DNA of 64,000 nt from Vreelandella zhanjiangensis DSM 21076 (GTDB lineage: Bacteria > Pseudomonadota > Gammaproteobacteria > Pseudomonadales > Halomonadaceae). The DNA is taken from contig NZ_KB898649.1 of assembly GCF_000377665.1 (NCBI RefSeq), positions 310,001-374,000 on the forward strand, in the 5' to 3' direction. The stretch's first letter is position 1, and every line of letters starts with the position of its first letter. Of this stretch, positions 9,045-18,200 are shown in pieces. The notes beneath the pieces were generated by a model. It was not told where the DNA came from and ran no database searches. It saw only the letters and a list, made by a program, of their open reading frames with translations. Position numbers and translations under genes: made by a program.

Positions 9045-9112
9045 AGCCTCTCCCTGTTGAAGGCCTTGAAACTTAACCACCACCCTATAGATCAAGCCGC
9101 CAATCTATAGAC

Positions 9113-9141
9113 AAAAAAAATCCGGCGGAGGGGCCGCCGGA
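9113..9141 (-). terminator. Rho-independent terminator
   Basis: An 8-bp perfect stem (9121-9128 with 9134-9141) and a 5-base loop are followed, on the minus strand, by eight T residues (9120-9113). The plus strand has no T run after the stem, so this terminates minus-strand transcription only. It ends either the metallophosphatase transcript or the candidate small RNA described next. Confidence 0.88.
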
Positions 9142-9222
9142 AAAAAGCAAGGGATCATTCAAGGGAACACTTACTCTGATAGCCGACCGCACAGTTAGTT
9201 CAGCAGTTTCATAAAAAAAATG
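9113..9222 (-). ncRNA. Candidate small RNA A
   Basis: The minus strand from about 9222 down to the terminator at 9113 shares features with a second locus at 13632-13735. The same 12 bases (AAGCAAGGGATC on the plus strand, 9145-9156) sit directly beside a GC-rich terminator hairpin. Looser matches occur upstream, including TTTGATTA and GTTAGT blocks about 100 bases before the stem. A possible -35 TTGATT with 17-base spacing to a weak -10 lies near 9240-9260. It could instead be the 3' untranslated end of the metallophosphatase mRNA, whose stop is at 9288. Confidence 0.4.
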
Positions 9223-9287
9223 TAACCAGTTGTATCTACGACTAACCCAGGTTAATCAAAATCTTTCGCATTTAGTGAAAAATACTT

Positions 9288-10238
9288 TTAACCTTCGTTA
9301 ACCACTTGAACCCAAACAAAATTATCCGAACTTAGCTGCTTTTCTCCGCTCCACCGATAAGCCACCAAACGGCCATATTTAACCGCACTATAATCCAGAC
9401 AGGCGATATTTTGGGTAGGCAATGCGGGGATTCCTTCGCACCAATAATGGCCTATAAAAAGCGGTGGCTCTTCCGGGCCATAATAGCTCAGGCGCTGGTG
9501 CTCACTCTCGGAAAGCACACGCTCTTCCAAATCGCCCGGCAGGTTATCCGGTTGAAAAACGACATCGCCCCACTGCTCAGGGTGAGCCGACCAGAAATGC
9601 GCCCGAAAGCTCTGCCGGGTATAACCATCGCCGGATTGAATGGCAATGCCGCTAGGCAGCGGGATATTCGCTCCCCGGGTTAGCCGGTCGATAATACGAT
9701 AAGCCTCGGTAGATGTGTCGGCGGACTCAATTAAAAACTGGTCATCCAGACAGCCATTAGGCAGTCGCTGCTTTAGTTGCCCAATCAGCGCATCATCCCA
9801 GCAGGCGTGTACTACGCGAATACCGTCTATTTCTAGAAAAAGCGGCAGCGTTTTAAACCAGGCAAGGGTGTCTTCCCACTCGCTTGGATAATCCTGGTAC
9901 TGGGCCAAAGTGGCTTCAATAATACGGTTATGGCGCGGTGTGTGCTCACACAGCCAGCGTTTATGGCTGTCTGGCGGCGCCGGGTGGGTATACGTCAGAG
10001 CATTGTGCTCGTGATTACCCATGACGATATGCGCCTCCCCCGCTTCCACCATACGCCGTGCAACGGTGACGGCAAGACGAATACGCGGGCCACGATCAAT
10101 TAAATCGCCTAGAAAAATAACTTTTCGCTGGGGATGACGATAAACGCCCCCACAGTCGCGATAACCCAGTTTTTCCAACAGGGCAATCAGCGTTGCACCG
10201 CAACCATGCACATCACCAATCAGGTCGTAACCTTCCAT
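9288..10238 (-). CDS. Calcineurin-like metallophosphoesterase
   Basis: A 316-residue two-metal phosphatase. The blocks G-D-V-H-G-C (near residue 8), G-D-L-I-D-R-G-P (about 40) and G-N-H-E-H-N (about 70), plus later V-H-A and G-H-Y, give the full set of metal ligands of the calcineurin/ApaH superfamily. Relatives include bis(nucleosyl)-tetraphosphatases and protein phosphatases; the substrate cannot be told from sequence. The ATG at 10238 has GGGAG 7 bases upstream and starts 2 bp after the nadK stop, so the pair is an operon. An in-frame start 27 bp earlier would overlap nadK and lacks a ribosome site. Confidence 0.85.
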   Translation of the reverse strand: MEGYDLIGDVHGCGATLIALLEKLGYRDCGGVYRHPQRKVIFLGDLIDRGPRIRLAVTVARRMVEAGEAHIVMGNHEHNALTYTHPAPPDSHKRWLCEHTPRHNRIIEATLAQYQDYPSEWEDTLAWFKTLPLFLEIDGIRVVHACWDDALIGQLKQRLPNGCLDDQFLIESADTSTEAYRIIDRLTRGANIPLPSGIAIQSGDGYTRQSFRAHFWSAHPEQWGDVVFQPDNLPGDLEERVLSESEHQRLSYYGPEEPPLFIGHYWCEGIPALPTQNIACLDYSAVKYGRLVAYRWSGEKQLSSDNFVWVQVVNEG

Positions 10239-10240
10239 GC

Positions 10241-11173
10241 TTAATCTCCCAGCCGGTGGCTCCAACCTAATTTACTGCGCAGCACCTCATAAAAGTTATG
10301 CCCAATAGGGTGTACAAGCTTGACGCGCTCTGGCTTGCGCTTAATGACTAGTATGTCGTCTGGCTTGGCCACTGCCCGTGTTTGTCCATCACAGCTTATA
10401 TGTGGGTAGGCCTGATTGGTTTCACCAATATGAATTCGAATTTCGCTGGCCGCATCAACCACGATGGGGCGGCTGGAAAGCGTATGCGGAAACATGGGAA
10501 CCAACGTCACCACATCAAGCTTGGGATGCATAATCGGGCCGCCGCCGGAAAGCGCATAGGCTGTCGAACCCGTCGGCGTTGCAATAATCAACCCGTCGCT
10601 GCGCTGGCTATAAACAAACTGGCCATCAATGAACAGCTCAAACTCGATCATGCGCACGGCTTTGCCAGGGTGCACGACCACTTCGTTTAACGCATCACCA
10701 TTGCCTACGGCGACCCCGTTACGATACAGCACTGCATCAAGCAAAAAGCGCTCTTCAATTTCAAACTCGCCGGCCAGCACTTCACCCACCCGGCTTTCCA
10801 GTTCGTCGGGCGAGATATCGGTAAGAAACCCCAGCCGCCCCCGGTTCACGCCCAACATCAACGTGCCGCTGCGGCAAAGCGTGCGTGCCGCGCCCAGCAG
10901 GCTGCCGTCACCACCAATCACAATCACCAAGTCACACAGTTCGCCCAACATCCGCCGGCTGGCTTCGGGCTGGCCGTGGCTCGGGATCACGGTGGCCGTG
11001 CGATCTTCAACCAACACGTTATAGCCGTGCGCTACCAGATAGCTGATCAGCCGTTGAAGCGAGTCGACGACTTTGTCACTGCCTAAACGACCAATCAAAC
11101 CAATCGTTTTAAAGGGCCGTGTACTCCTTTCGCCGGATAACGGCGCGGAAGATGGCGGTGGAGTGTTAAGCAT
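10241..11173 (-). CDS. nadK: NAD kinase
   Basis: ATP-dependent phosphorylation of NAD+ to NADP+ in the cytoplasm, 310 residues, close to the usual 290-300. The invariant G-G-D-G motif lies at 87-90. The second conserved block, D-G-L-I-I-A-T-P-T-G-S-T-A-Y, is present, followed by G-G-G-P-I. The first 20 residues are proline- and serine-rich and look dispensable. The gene is followed at 2 bp by the metallophosphatase. The ribosome site (GAGAG) is modest. Confidence 0.95.
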   Translation of the reverse strand: MLNTPPPSSAPLSGERSTRPFKTIGLIGRLGSDKVVDSLQRLISYLVAHGYNVLVEDRTATVIPSHGQPEASRRMLGELCDLVIVIGGDGSLLGAARTLCRSGTLMLGVNRGRLGFLTDISPDELESRVGEVLAGEFEIEERFLLDAVLYRNGVAVGNGDALNEVVVHPGKAVRMIEFELFIDGQFVYSQRSDGLIIATPTGSTAYALSGGGPIMHPKLDVVTLVPMFPHTLSSRPIVVDAASEIRIHIGETNQAYPHISCDGQTRAVAKPDDILVIKRKPERVKLVHPIGHNFYEVLRSKLGWSHRLGD

Positions 11174-11258
11174 GGGCGGCTCTCGCTGGCATCAGCCTCA
11201 CATTATGGCGATACCAGGAGTATCGGGCAAATAAGCTTAACGAAACCAAGGTAATAAC

Positions 11259-12128
11259 TCAGGCCACGCTTGCGCTTCGACGCGTCAGCCACCAATGATT
11301 CAACCATAGTGACCCGACCATGATGAGCGCGCCCAATGCTAGCCGCACGATATCCGCATCACGGTTCCAGATTAGCAGGTTGACCAGTAAACCGGCCGGA
11401 ATAAGGGCATTATTCATAATCGCCAGCGTACCCGCATCTACCTTGGTAGCGCCCTGGTTCCAGGCAAAGTAACCCACGCCTGAAGCCACTAGGCCCAGCC
11501 ACGCCAATACCCCCCACTGCAGTGACGTGCTGGGCAGCGCTGCACTATTGCCAAACAGAAGGTAAGCGGGCAGCGCAACTACCATGGCGCCGATAAAAAA
11601 CCAGCCAAACACGTTATGCCAGGCAAGCGTTGGCGGCAGGTCGGCCGCTAAGCGGCGATAGCCAACTTGGCCAAGCGCAAAACAAAGGTTGGCGCCCTGA
11701 ACCACAAAGAACCCCTGCCAAAAACCGCTATCAATCCCATCGTAGCGAATAATGGCGGCGCCGATTACCGCCAACAGCGCGGTGATGAGATACATAGGTG
11801 TAAAGCGGCCAAACAGTAAATCGTCAAGCAGAGCGATATACACAGGCGTAAAGATAGTAAACAGGAGTACTTCCGGTACGGAAAGCAGCAAGAAAGATTG
11901 GTAAAAAAACGTGTACATCACGCCAAGCTGTATCGCACCAAGGCCCATCAAAGCGAGGCGCTGCTTACCGCGCAGCAGGCTTGGGCGTAAAAAAGGTAAA
12001 AAAACCAGCATTGCCAGCGTTACCCGAACCAGCACCGCGAAATAGCCATCGACCTGACCCGCCAGGTAAACGCCTATTAAAGAAAATGAAAACGCCCATA
12101 GCGCCGTTACACTAATCAGATAGCCCAC
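11259..12128 (-). CDS. EamA/DMT-family transporter
   Basis: A 289-residue inner-membrane protein with about ten hydrophobic helices arranged as two EamA repeats (roughly 1-135 and 145-280), the architecture of drug/metabolite transporters such as amino-acid exporters. The GTG start at 12128 follows GAGG with 7-base spacing. No substrate can be assigned. It is monocistronic, 85 bp from nadK. Confidence 0.82.
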   Translation of the reverse strand: MGYLISVTALWAFSFSLIGVYLAGQVDGYFAVLVRVTLAMLVFLPFLRPSLLRGKQRLALMGLGAIQLGVMYTFFYQSFLLLSVPEVLLFTIFTPVYIALLDDLLFGRFTPMYLITALLAVIGAAIIRYDGIDSGFWQGFFVVQGANLCFALGQVGYRRLAADLPPTLAWHNVFGWFFIGAMVVALPAYLLFGNSAALPSTSLQWGVLAWLGLVASGVGYFAWNQGATKVDAGTLAIMNNALIPAGLLVNLLIWNRDADIVRLALGALIMVGSLWLNHWWLTRRSASVA

Positions 12129-12227
12129 TGGTAAACCTCGTTTATTTAAATGGTTTACGCAGATTATACGGACTTATCTGGGCCTGCCAATCGGTAAACC
12201 TGTATAAATATATTAGTTAACGGAGTT

Positions 12228-12908
12228 CTACACACGCTTCACCCACCACAGGGCATAAATTACGCCAGGCAGCCAGCCAAGCAGAGTAAGCACCACGCCG
12301 ATAAGAATACGCGGGCCCCCGGCACCGGTTAATCCCAATGCTAATGGTGGTAATAAAACTGCTAGCGCCATATAGGCAGCCTTCAACGCCTTAGGCTCGT
12401 TTGCTGATGAGGCTGCGTTAGGCTCTTCACGAACCTTCTTAGGCTGAGCCTTTTCGGGCTTAATCTCATCTGCTTTGGCCTCATTAACCCTGGTCACATC
12501 AACTCTGGTCTTATCAACCCTGCTCTCATCAACCCTGCTCTCATCAAACTGCGCCTCCAAATGAGCGTTACCTGGCTTGGCAGAAGATGACGATGGCTTG
12601 GACTGGGAAGAAGATACCGGAGGCGTAAAATGCTCCACTACCGGTTGGGCACGCTGAGTGTCGGCTTGCTCACGGGCTTCTTTGCGATGGGCCTGCTTAT
12701 CGATTTTTTGTTCTAACTCGTTCGCACCCTGAGCAAGATCATCGTGATAGCGCTCCCAATCTTCCCAGTCGTGTGGTGTTCCGGACTTGGGTCGCTGCTG
12801 CCCTGCCCCACGGGCGCGTTCCCAGGATTTTTCCTCGAGGGTATTCGGGCGATCGGGCTCCCGCTCAACGCCCACACCTTTGCGATTAAGGTACTCGCGT
12901 GCATCCAT
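12228..12908 (-). CDS. Pmp3/YqaE-tailed charged protein with pentapeptide-period repeats
   Basis: A 226-residue protein. The first 170 residues are highly charged and probably disordered. Within them, about 115-147, a five-residue unit (V-D-E-S-R and variants) repeats about six times. The last 50 residues hold two transmembrane helices with L-L-P-P-L-A-L-G-L and L-T-L-L-G-W-L-P-G-V-I-Y-A-L, the signature of the Pmp3/YqaE (UPF0057) family of small stress-linked membrane proteins. Ordinary members are only about 55 residues, so this is a long N-terminal extension on a Pmp3 anchor. A strong AAGGAG lies before the ATG. The function is not known. Confidence 0.75.
   Translation of the reverse strand: MDAREYLNRKGVGVEREPDRPNTLEEKSWERARGAGQQRPKSGTPHDWEDWERYHDDLAQGANELEQKIDKQAHRKEAREQADTQRAQPVVEHFTPPVSSSQSKPSSSSAKPGNAHLEAQFDESRVDESRVDKTRVDVTRVNEAKADEIKPEKAQPKKVREEPNAASSANEPKALKAAYMALAVLLPPLALGLTGAGGPRILIGVVLTLLGWLPGVIYALWWVKRV
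12466..12555 (-). repeat. 15-bp in-frame tandem repeat
   Basis: Six consecutive 15-bp units, the outer ones degenerate, with plus-strand consensus TCATCAACCCTGCTC. They sit inside the Pmp3-tailed gene and encode the five-residue repeat. The 15-bp period keeps the frame, so copy number can vary without breaking the gene. Confidence 0.85.
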
Positions 12909-13049
12909 GTGAAGCTCCTTAAGTAAACGATACGCAAAGCGTTGAATGTAAATAGTGCCTGTTCATACCAAGCATGGCTAAATCATCTACAGTGGTAAAA
13001 GCGTTAAAGCTGTAAAACGTTTAAGCTGTGAGAACGTTTGCAAGGTTAC

Positions 13050-13097
13050 TCTAAGTATTACTGACTCTAGGTATTACCGAATCTAAGTATTATCGAA
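13050..13097. repeat. Three 16-bp tandem repeats upstream of the CBS gene
   Basis: Three adjacent 16-bp units (13050-13065, 13066-13081, 13082-13097) differ at only a few positions, of the form TCTAAGTATTACCGAA. Just upstream (about 13003-13037) two 16-17-bp copies of a GTTAAAGCTGTAAAAC-like unit occur. They lie in the 281-bp gap between two divergent genes and 92 bp before the CBS start. They could be regulator sites or a slipped-strand remnant. Confidence 0.75.
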
Positions 13098-13189
13098 TAA
13101 CCTGGCCTGCGTTGCACTTAGCTATCACGCTTTAAGATCTCATTGCACACAAGGTGATTTATATAAGAAGTGTGCATAAGGAGTGACCT

Positions 13190-13597
13190 ATGAACCAGCA
13201 AGCCCCGCATACCGTTCGCGATATTATGTCCCGTGACTGCTACCGCGTCTCACCCTCAACATCCATTACCAACCTGGCGCAAGGCTTGGCGCTTCATCGC
13301 CTGCCGGGCGCACCCGTTGTTGATGCGTCAGACCGATTAGTTGGCTTTATTTCTGAACAGGATGTATTGGGTCGCGTGCTCGATTGCCTTTATCATGACC
13401 ATGAGACACCCCTGGTCGGCGAGCTAATGCGCCATGAGGTGCTGACGACTACCCCCAATAAAAGCATTACCGATCTTGCTCAGGAAATGCTCGGCAAAAA
13501 GCCCAAAGTCTATCCGGTCGTGGAGCAGCTTCGCTTGGTAGGTATTGTTACCCGGCGTGATATCCTGATTGCGCTACTCAAAATTCGCTGCCATTGA
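13190..13597 (+). CDS. CBS-domain protein
   Basis: A 135-residue cytoplasmic protein made of two CBS domains (about 5-65 and 70-130), each beginning with an I-M or L-M plus basic/acidic pattern (D-I-M-S-R-D, E-L-M-R-H-E) and ending with a G-x-V/I-S/T-x-x-D-I/V-L block. CBS pairs usually bind adenosine nucleotides and act as sensors. There is no catalytic domain. AAGGAG lies 7 bases before the ATG. The partner it regulates is not apparent from its neighbours. Confidence 0.85.
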   Translation: MNQQAPHTVRDIMSRDCYRVSPSTSITNLAQGLALHRLPGAPVVDASDRLVGFISEQDVLGRVLDCLYHDHETPLVGELMRHEVLTTTPNKSITDLAQEMLGKKPKVYPVVEQLRLVGIVTRRDILIALLKIRCH

Positions 13598-13631
13598 GCG
13601 TTAATAGCAAGCTAACTGCTGATCAATAATC

Positions 13632-13661
13632 AAAAAAAACCGCTGCTTTAAAAAGCAGCGG
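13632..13661 (-). terminator. Rho-independent terminator
   Basis: A 9-10-bp perfect stem (13640-13648 with 13653-13661, short loop) is followed on the minus strand by eight T residues (13639-13632). The plus-strand side has no T run, so it does not serve the CBS gene that ends at 13597. Confidence 0.88.
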
Positions 13662-13735
13662 AAGCAAGGGATCGAAAACAATAGCTAGGACAACACTATT
13701 AGCGACTGCTATCGCTACGTTGCCTGTACTAACTC
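13632..13735 (-). ncRNA. Candidate small RNA B
   Basis: On the minus strand a transcript would run from about 13735 to an intrinsic terminator at 13661-13632. No minus-strand gene lies upstream for several kilobases, so this terminator needs its own promoter. TTTTGATTA at about 13746-13754 offers a TTGATT -35 with 17-base spacing to a weak -10 (GTACAG). The 12 bases next to the hairpin (plus-strand AAGCAAGGGATC, 13662-13673) are identical to candidate A at 9145-9156. Confidence 0.5.
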
Positions 13736-13844
13736 AGACACTCTCTAATCAAAAAGTTCTCTAAAACGTAAAATTTTCGTCTCCGAAGGGGTGCACGCGT
13801 ATACTAAAGCCTACATATACGCGAAAGTGGCTAGGAGTGAATGC

Positions 13845-14204
13845 ATGGCACTTTACCTACTGGTACTCGGGGTTTGCCTGTTGGTGATAGGTGCCGTTTT
13901 ACTGGTATTGATGACGGCGGGGACACCCCGTTATCGCACCGAGCCAAAAGATTTGCTGGCCCTTTTTGACAAGGCGTTAGATAGCCAGGTGAGCGAAACC
14001 GAGTGGAATGCGATTATCGGCTACCCGATACGCCATAATGAGTATCTGGATGGGGTTCGCCGACGTGCCGCGCACCTAATGGAGCTACATGGTCGGCGCT
14101 GGCTGATCGCTCAGGGTAAACCGCTTTTAAATCATGAAGGGCAGGCAGAGCTGCAAGCATTACGCGATCATCTGGCGGCCCATACGGCGTTGCATCAGAA
14201 GTAG
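13845..14204 (+). CDS. Membrane-anchored hypothetical protein
   Basis: A 119-residue protein with one N-terminal transmembrane helix (about 3-25) and a soluble, mainly helical C-terminal part rich in Arg, Leu and Glu. I recognise no family. The ATG at 13845 has AGGAG with 7-base spacing; an in-frame ATG 54 bp upstream has no ribosome site. It precedes the AraC-type regulator by 32 bp on the same strand and may share its transcript. Confidence 0.7.
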   Translation: MALYLLVLGVCLLVIGAVLLVLMTAGTPRYRTEPKDLLALFDKALDSQVSETEWNAIIGYPIRHNEYLDGVRRRAAHLMELHGRRWLIAQGKPLLNHEGQAELQALRDHLAAHTALHQK

Positions 14205-14236
14205 ATGCGGCTGAACGCGCCGAGGAGATAATAGCC

Positions 14237-15076
14237 ATGCCGAGTACCATCCGCAGAATCCCACTGGATAGCGCCACTCACCATCACGCGCATGATTTTC
14301 ATCAAATCGTGATAACCCTGTGTGGCTCATCGGAATTTGAGATTGAGGGGCTGGGTGGCCGCGTAAATGCCTTTTCAGGCTGCATTGTGCCGGCGAACCA
14401 TGAGCACTACTACTCAGGTCAGGGCCTCAATCGGCAGCTCATTCTTGATCTTCCAGAAGATGCGCCAGCGCTTACCGGCGAGCATCGCGAGCTGGTCGCC
14501 CTCTTTGATGCCCCGCGCTTTTTCGCCCTGGATAACCCGTTACGCCATTACCTGGCATTTATGGAGAGCGAACTCGCCCAGGGATTTGACACGTCCGGCG
14601 CCTGCTTTCAACAGGACCGTTTAGCCGCCACCCTACTTGGCTCGTTAAAAGCCCGGCTTGGCAAACCCGATTCAGCATACCAGCGGCGGATCGACCTTAA
14701 CCAGATTGATCGTTTTATCAACCGTCACCTGGCCGATACGCTGCGTGTGGCTGATTTAGCTAAGCTCGCTTGCCTGAGTGAGGCGCACTTTTCGGAGCGC
14801 TTTCGAGGCCAAACCGGGCTTTCGCCCTGGCAATACGTCAAGCGCCAGCGGTTGCATGCCGCCCGTCAGCTTATTCTGCAAAGCCGACTACCTTTAACCG
14901 ATATTGCCATTCAAACCGGCTTTGCCAACCAGAGCGCGCTTTCTCATGCGTTCAGACGCAGCTATGGCGTATCGCCTCGTATGCTGCGCCAGGCGACAAC
15001 GGCACCGCTGGCTAAAGCGTCACCCGTCGGAGGTAAAAATCCGTTGGCAGCACAAAAACATGCCACTAAAGTCTAA
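14237..15076 (+). CDS. AraC-family transcriptional regulator, probable put regulator
   Basis: A 279-residue protein with an N-terminal cupin-like sensing region (about 5-125, with H-H-H-x-H-D-F-H near the start) and a C-terminal AraC DNA-binding domain (about 155-255). Two helix-turn-helix units are visible, around D-L-A-K-L-A-C-L-S-E and D-I-A-I-Q-T-G-F-A-N-Q-S. It is followed by putA at 143 bp on the same strand. Pseudomonads use an AraC-type activator (PruR) for proline genes when PutA is not the repressor. The PutA here lacks a DNA-binding domain, so control of putA/putP by this protein is a reasonable inference. A GAGGAG ribosome site precedes the ATG. Confidence 0.85.
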   Translation: MPSTIRRIPLDSATHHHAHDFHQIVITLCGSSEFEIEGLGGRVNAFSGCIVPANHEHYYSGQGLNRQLILDLPEDAPALTGEHRELVALFDAPRFFALDNPLRHYLAFMESELAQGFDTSGACFQQDRLAATLLGSLKARLGKPDSAYQRRIDLNQIDRFINRHLADTLRVADLAKLACLSEAHFSERFRGQTGLSPWQYVKRQRLHAARQLILQSRLPLTDIAIQTGFANQSALSHAFRRSYGVSPRMLRQATTAPLAKASPVGGKNPLAAQKHATKV

Positions 15077-15099
15077 AAATCGCGACGCTTGCCACGATA

Positions 15100-15140
15100 T
15101 TGACATATTTTTCCGAGAAACCGACATACACCGAACCGGA
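15100..15140 (+). promoter_or_regulatory. Candidate putA control region with phased CCGA repeats
   Basis: A perfect -35 hexamer TTGACA occurs at 15100-15105, without a good -10 at 16-18 bases. Three CCGA units follow at 15113, 15121 and 15131, spaced 8 and 10 bp, about one helical turn. Weak -10 plus phased direct repeats is what one expects of an AraC-activated promoter. This is pattern-based only. Confidence 0.35.
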
Positions 15141-15219
15141 TAGCACTCTACATTCGAGCGCTGCTTGGGCGAAAAGCCCTACCACCTATTCATCTTTATC
15201 TAGATTTTCGGGGGCCTCA

Positions 15220-18200
15220 ATGCTCAACGCTAAAAAAATGCGTGATTCTGCCACCTGGCAAACTGACCTTGATACGCTGATGGCCCAGGTGAGCGACCAC
15301 TACCTGGTGGACGAAGAAACCTACGTTAGCGAACTTATCAAGCTGTTGGATACGGATCGCGAAGATTTTGCCCGCATTGAGGCTAACACGGCAGCGCTGA
15401 TACGCGATGTACGTGCCATGGACACCGCCGTCGACACCATTGATGAGCTTTTACAGCAGTACAGCCTGGATACCCATGAAGGGTTGATGCTGATGTGCCT
15501 GGCCGAAGCCATGCTGCGCATCCCCGATAAGGCGACCGCCGACGCTCTGATTGAAGACAAGCTGGGCCCGGCCGACTGGCAGTCCTATGCAGGCAAAAGC
15601 GAGTCATGGATGGTCAACGCTTCCACGTGGGGTCTGTTGATGACCGGCCGCGTTTTAAAGCTCGACCACCCGCGGGATGGCCAGCCAGCTACCTTTATTA
15701 ACCGCATGGTTAATCGTATGGGCGAGCCTGTGATTCGTCGCGCGATGGTTGAAGCGATGAAAATCATGGGTAAGCAGTTCGTATTGGGGCGTGATATCAA
15801 CGAAGCCCTGAAACGCTCCAAACCGCTTTTCAATAAAGGCTACACCTACTCTTACGACATGCTGGGTGAAGCCGCGCGTACGCGTGATGACGCCAAGCGT
15901 TACTTTGATGATTACGCCCGCGCCATTGAGCAGGTGGGTAAAACATCTAAAACGCTGGGTGACAAGACGCCCGCGCCGTCGGTTTCCATCAAGCTTTCTG
16001 CGCTTCATCCGCGCTATGAATTTGGCCGTCGTGAGCAAGTACTCGCAGAGCTTGTCGACACCGTTATCAAACTGGTAGCCAAAGCCCGCGAGCTGGATGT
16101 TGCCGTTACCATTGATGCCGAAGAAGTCGATCGTCTGGAGCTTTCGCTGGAAGTTTTCCGCGCCGTGTATTCAAGCGATGCGGTGAAAGGCTGGGGCCAC
16201 TTTGGCCTGGTGGTACAGGCATACTCCAAACGCGCCCTGCCGGTACTTCACTACATTAACCGCTTGGCGGATGAGCAAGGCGATGAGGTTCCGCTGCGCC
16301 TGGTGAAAGGCGCTTACTGGGATAGCGAAATCAAAGAGTCGCAGCAGCTGGGTGTCGATGGCTACCCGGTTTATACCCGTAAAGCATGTACCGATGTTGC
16401 TTACCTGGCGTGTGCCCAGTTCCTGCTTTCAAACGATACCGTCGGGCGCATTTTTCCGCAGTTCGCCACGCATAACGCTCATACGGTCACCAACATTCTG
16501 GAATTTGCCAACCATAACAGTCGGCCGTTTGAGTTCCAACGCCTGCACGGTATGGGTGAAGCGCTTTACGATGCGGCCTTGGAGCGCGCGCCCAAAGGCA
16601 CGTACTGTCGCATCTACGCCCCGGTAGGCGCGCATAAAGACCTGCTGCCCTACCTGGTGCGCCGCCTGCTGGAAAACGGTGCCAACTCGTCGTTCGTCCA
16701 CCAGCTGGTTGATCCGGAAGTTCCGGTGGAATGGCTTTGCCAGCACCCGATTGAGACCTTGCGCCAGCAGAAATCATTGACCAATACGCGGATTCCATTA
16801 CCCAAGGATATTTACGGACCCAAGCGGCGTAACTCGCGGGGCGTTAACCTAAATATCCGCAGCCACTTCTATCCGCTGATGGATAAGATGGCCACCTTCA
16901 TGGATAAGCCGTACCTGGCCAAACCGCTATTGGCGTTCGACGTGGCAGACGATGCCGCCAATACCCACAGCGTGACCTGCCCGTTTGATCGTCGTCAAAG
17001 CGTAGGCAGCATTCAATGGACGACAAAAGAGCAGGCAACCAAGGCACTGGATGCGGCCTGGAATGCCTTCCCCCGCTGGGAAGCGACGCCGGTTGTCGAG
17101 CGCGCGGCCATACTGCGTCGCCTGGCCGACCTGATGGAAGACAACATGCCGGAGCTTATGACCCTTTGCTCACGCGAAGGCGGCAAGCTCTTGACGGACG
17201 GTGTGGACGAAATCAAGGAAGCCGTCGATTTCTGCCGCTACTACGCCATGCGTGCCGAGGAATCTTTCGGCGAGCCAATTGACCTGCCTGGCCCTACCGG
17301 CGAATCCAACCGCCTGATCATGGGCGGTAAAGGTGTGTTTGCCGCGATAAGCCCGTGGAACTTCCCGGTGGCGATCTTCTGCGGTCAGATTGTTGCCGCT
17401 GCCGTTGCGGGCAATACCGTACTGGCTAAGCCTGCCGAACAAACATCGATTGTTGCTCATCGTGTGATTGAGCTGCTTTACGAAGCAGGCCTGCCGCGCG
17501 ATGTGGTTCAGTTACTGCCGGGCGATGGCCCGACCGTGGGCAGCGTGCTGACGTCCGATCCGCGTATCACCGGAGTGGTCTTTACCGGTGGCACCGACAC
17601 GGCGCAGATTATCAACCGCGCCTTGGCTGCGCGTGAAAACGCACCGCTGCCCACGCTGATCGCTGAAACCGGCGGCATGAACGCCATGATCGTCGACTCT
17701 ACCGCCCTGCCCGAGCAGGTTGTGGTCGATGTTATTCAGTCTGCGTTCCAAAGCGCTGGCCAGCGCTGTTCGGCGTTGCGGGTTCTTTACCTGCAAGACG
17801 ATGTTGCCGACCGCGTCATCACGATTCTTAAAGGCGCAATGAGCGAGCTGCGTATCGGTGATCCGCGCGATTTGGGGACCGACGTAGGCCCGGTGATTGA
17901 CGAAGAAGCCCGCAAAGGCCTGCTTGAGCATATCGAAAAGCTTAAAGGCGAAAACCGCTTAGTCGCTGAAACGCCGATGGCTGCCGAGCATACTCAGAAC
18001 GGTACTTTCGTGGCACCAGTGGCCTTTACCATCGACAGTATCAATTCGTTGACCCGAGAGCAGTTTGGTCCTGTGCTGCACATTGTGCGCTACAAGGCCA
18101 GCGAGCTTGACCGGGCAATCAGCGATATCAATGGCCGTGGCTACGGCCTGACTTTTGGGGTGCATAGCCGCAATGAGTCCTTTGCTGCTGAAATTGCGCA

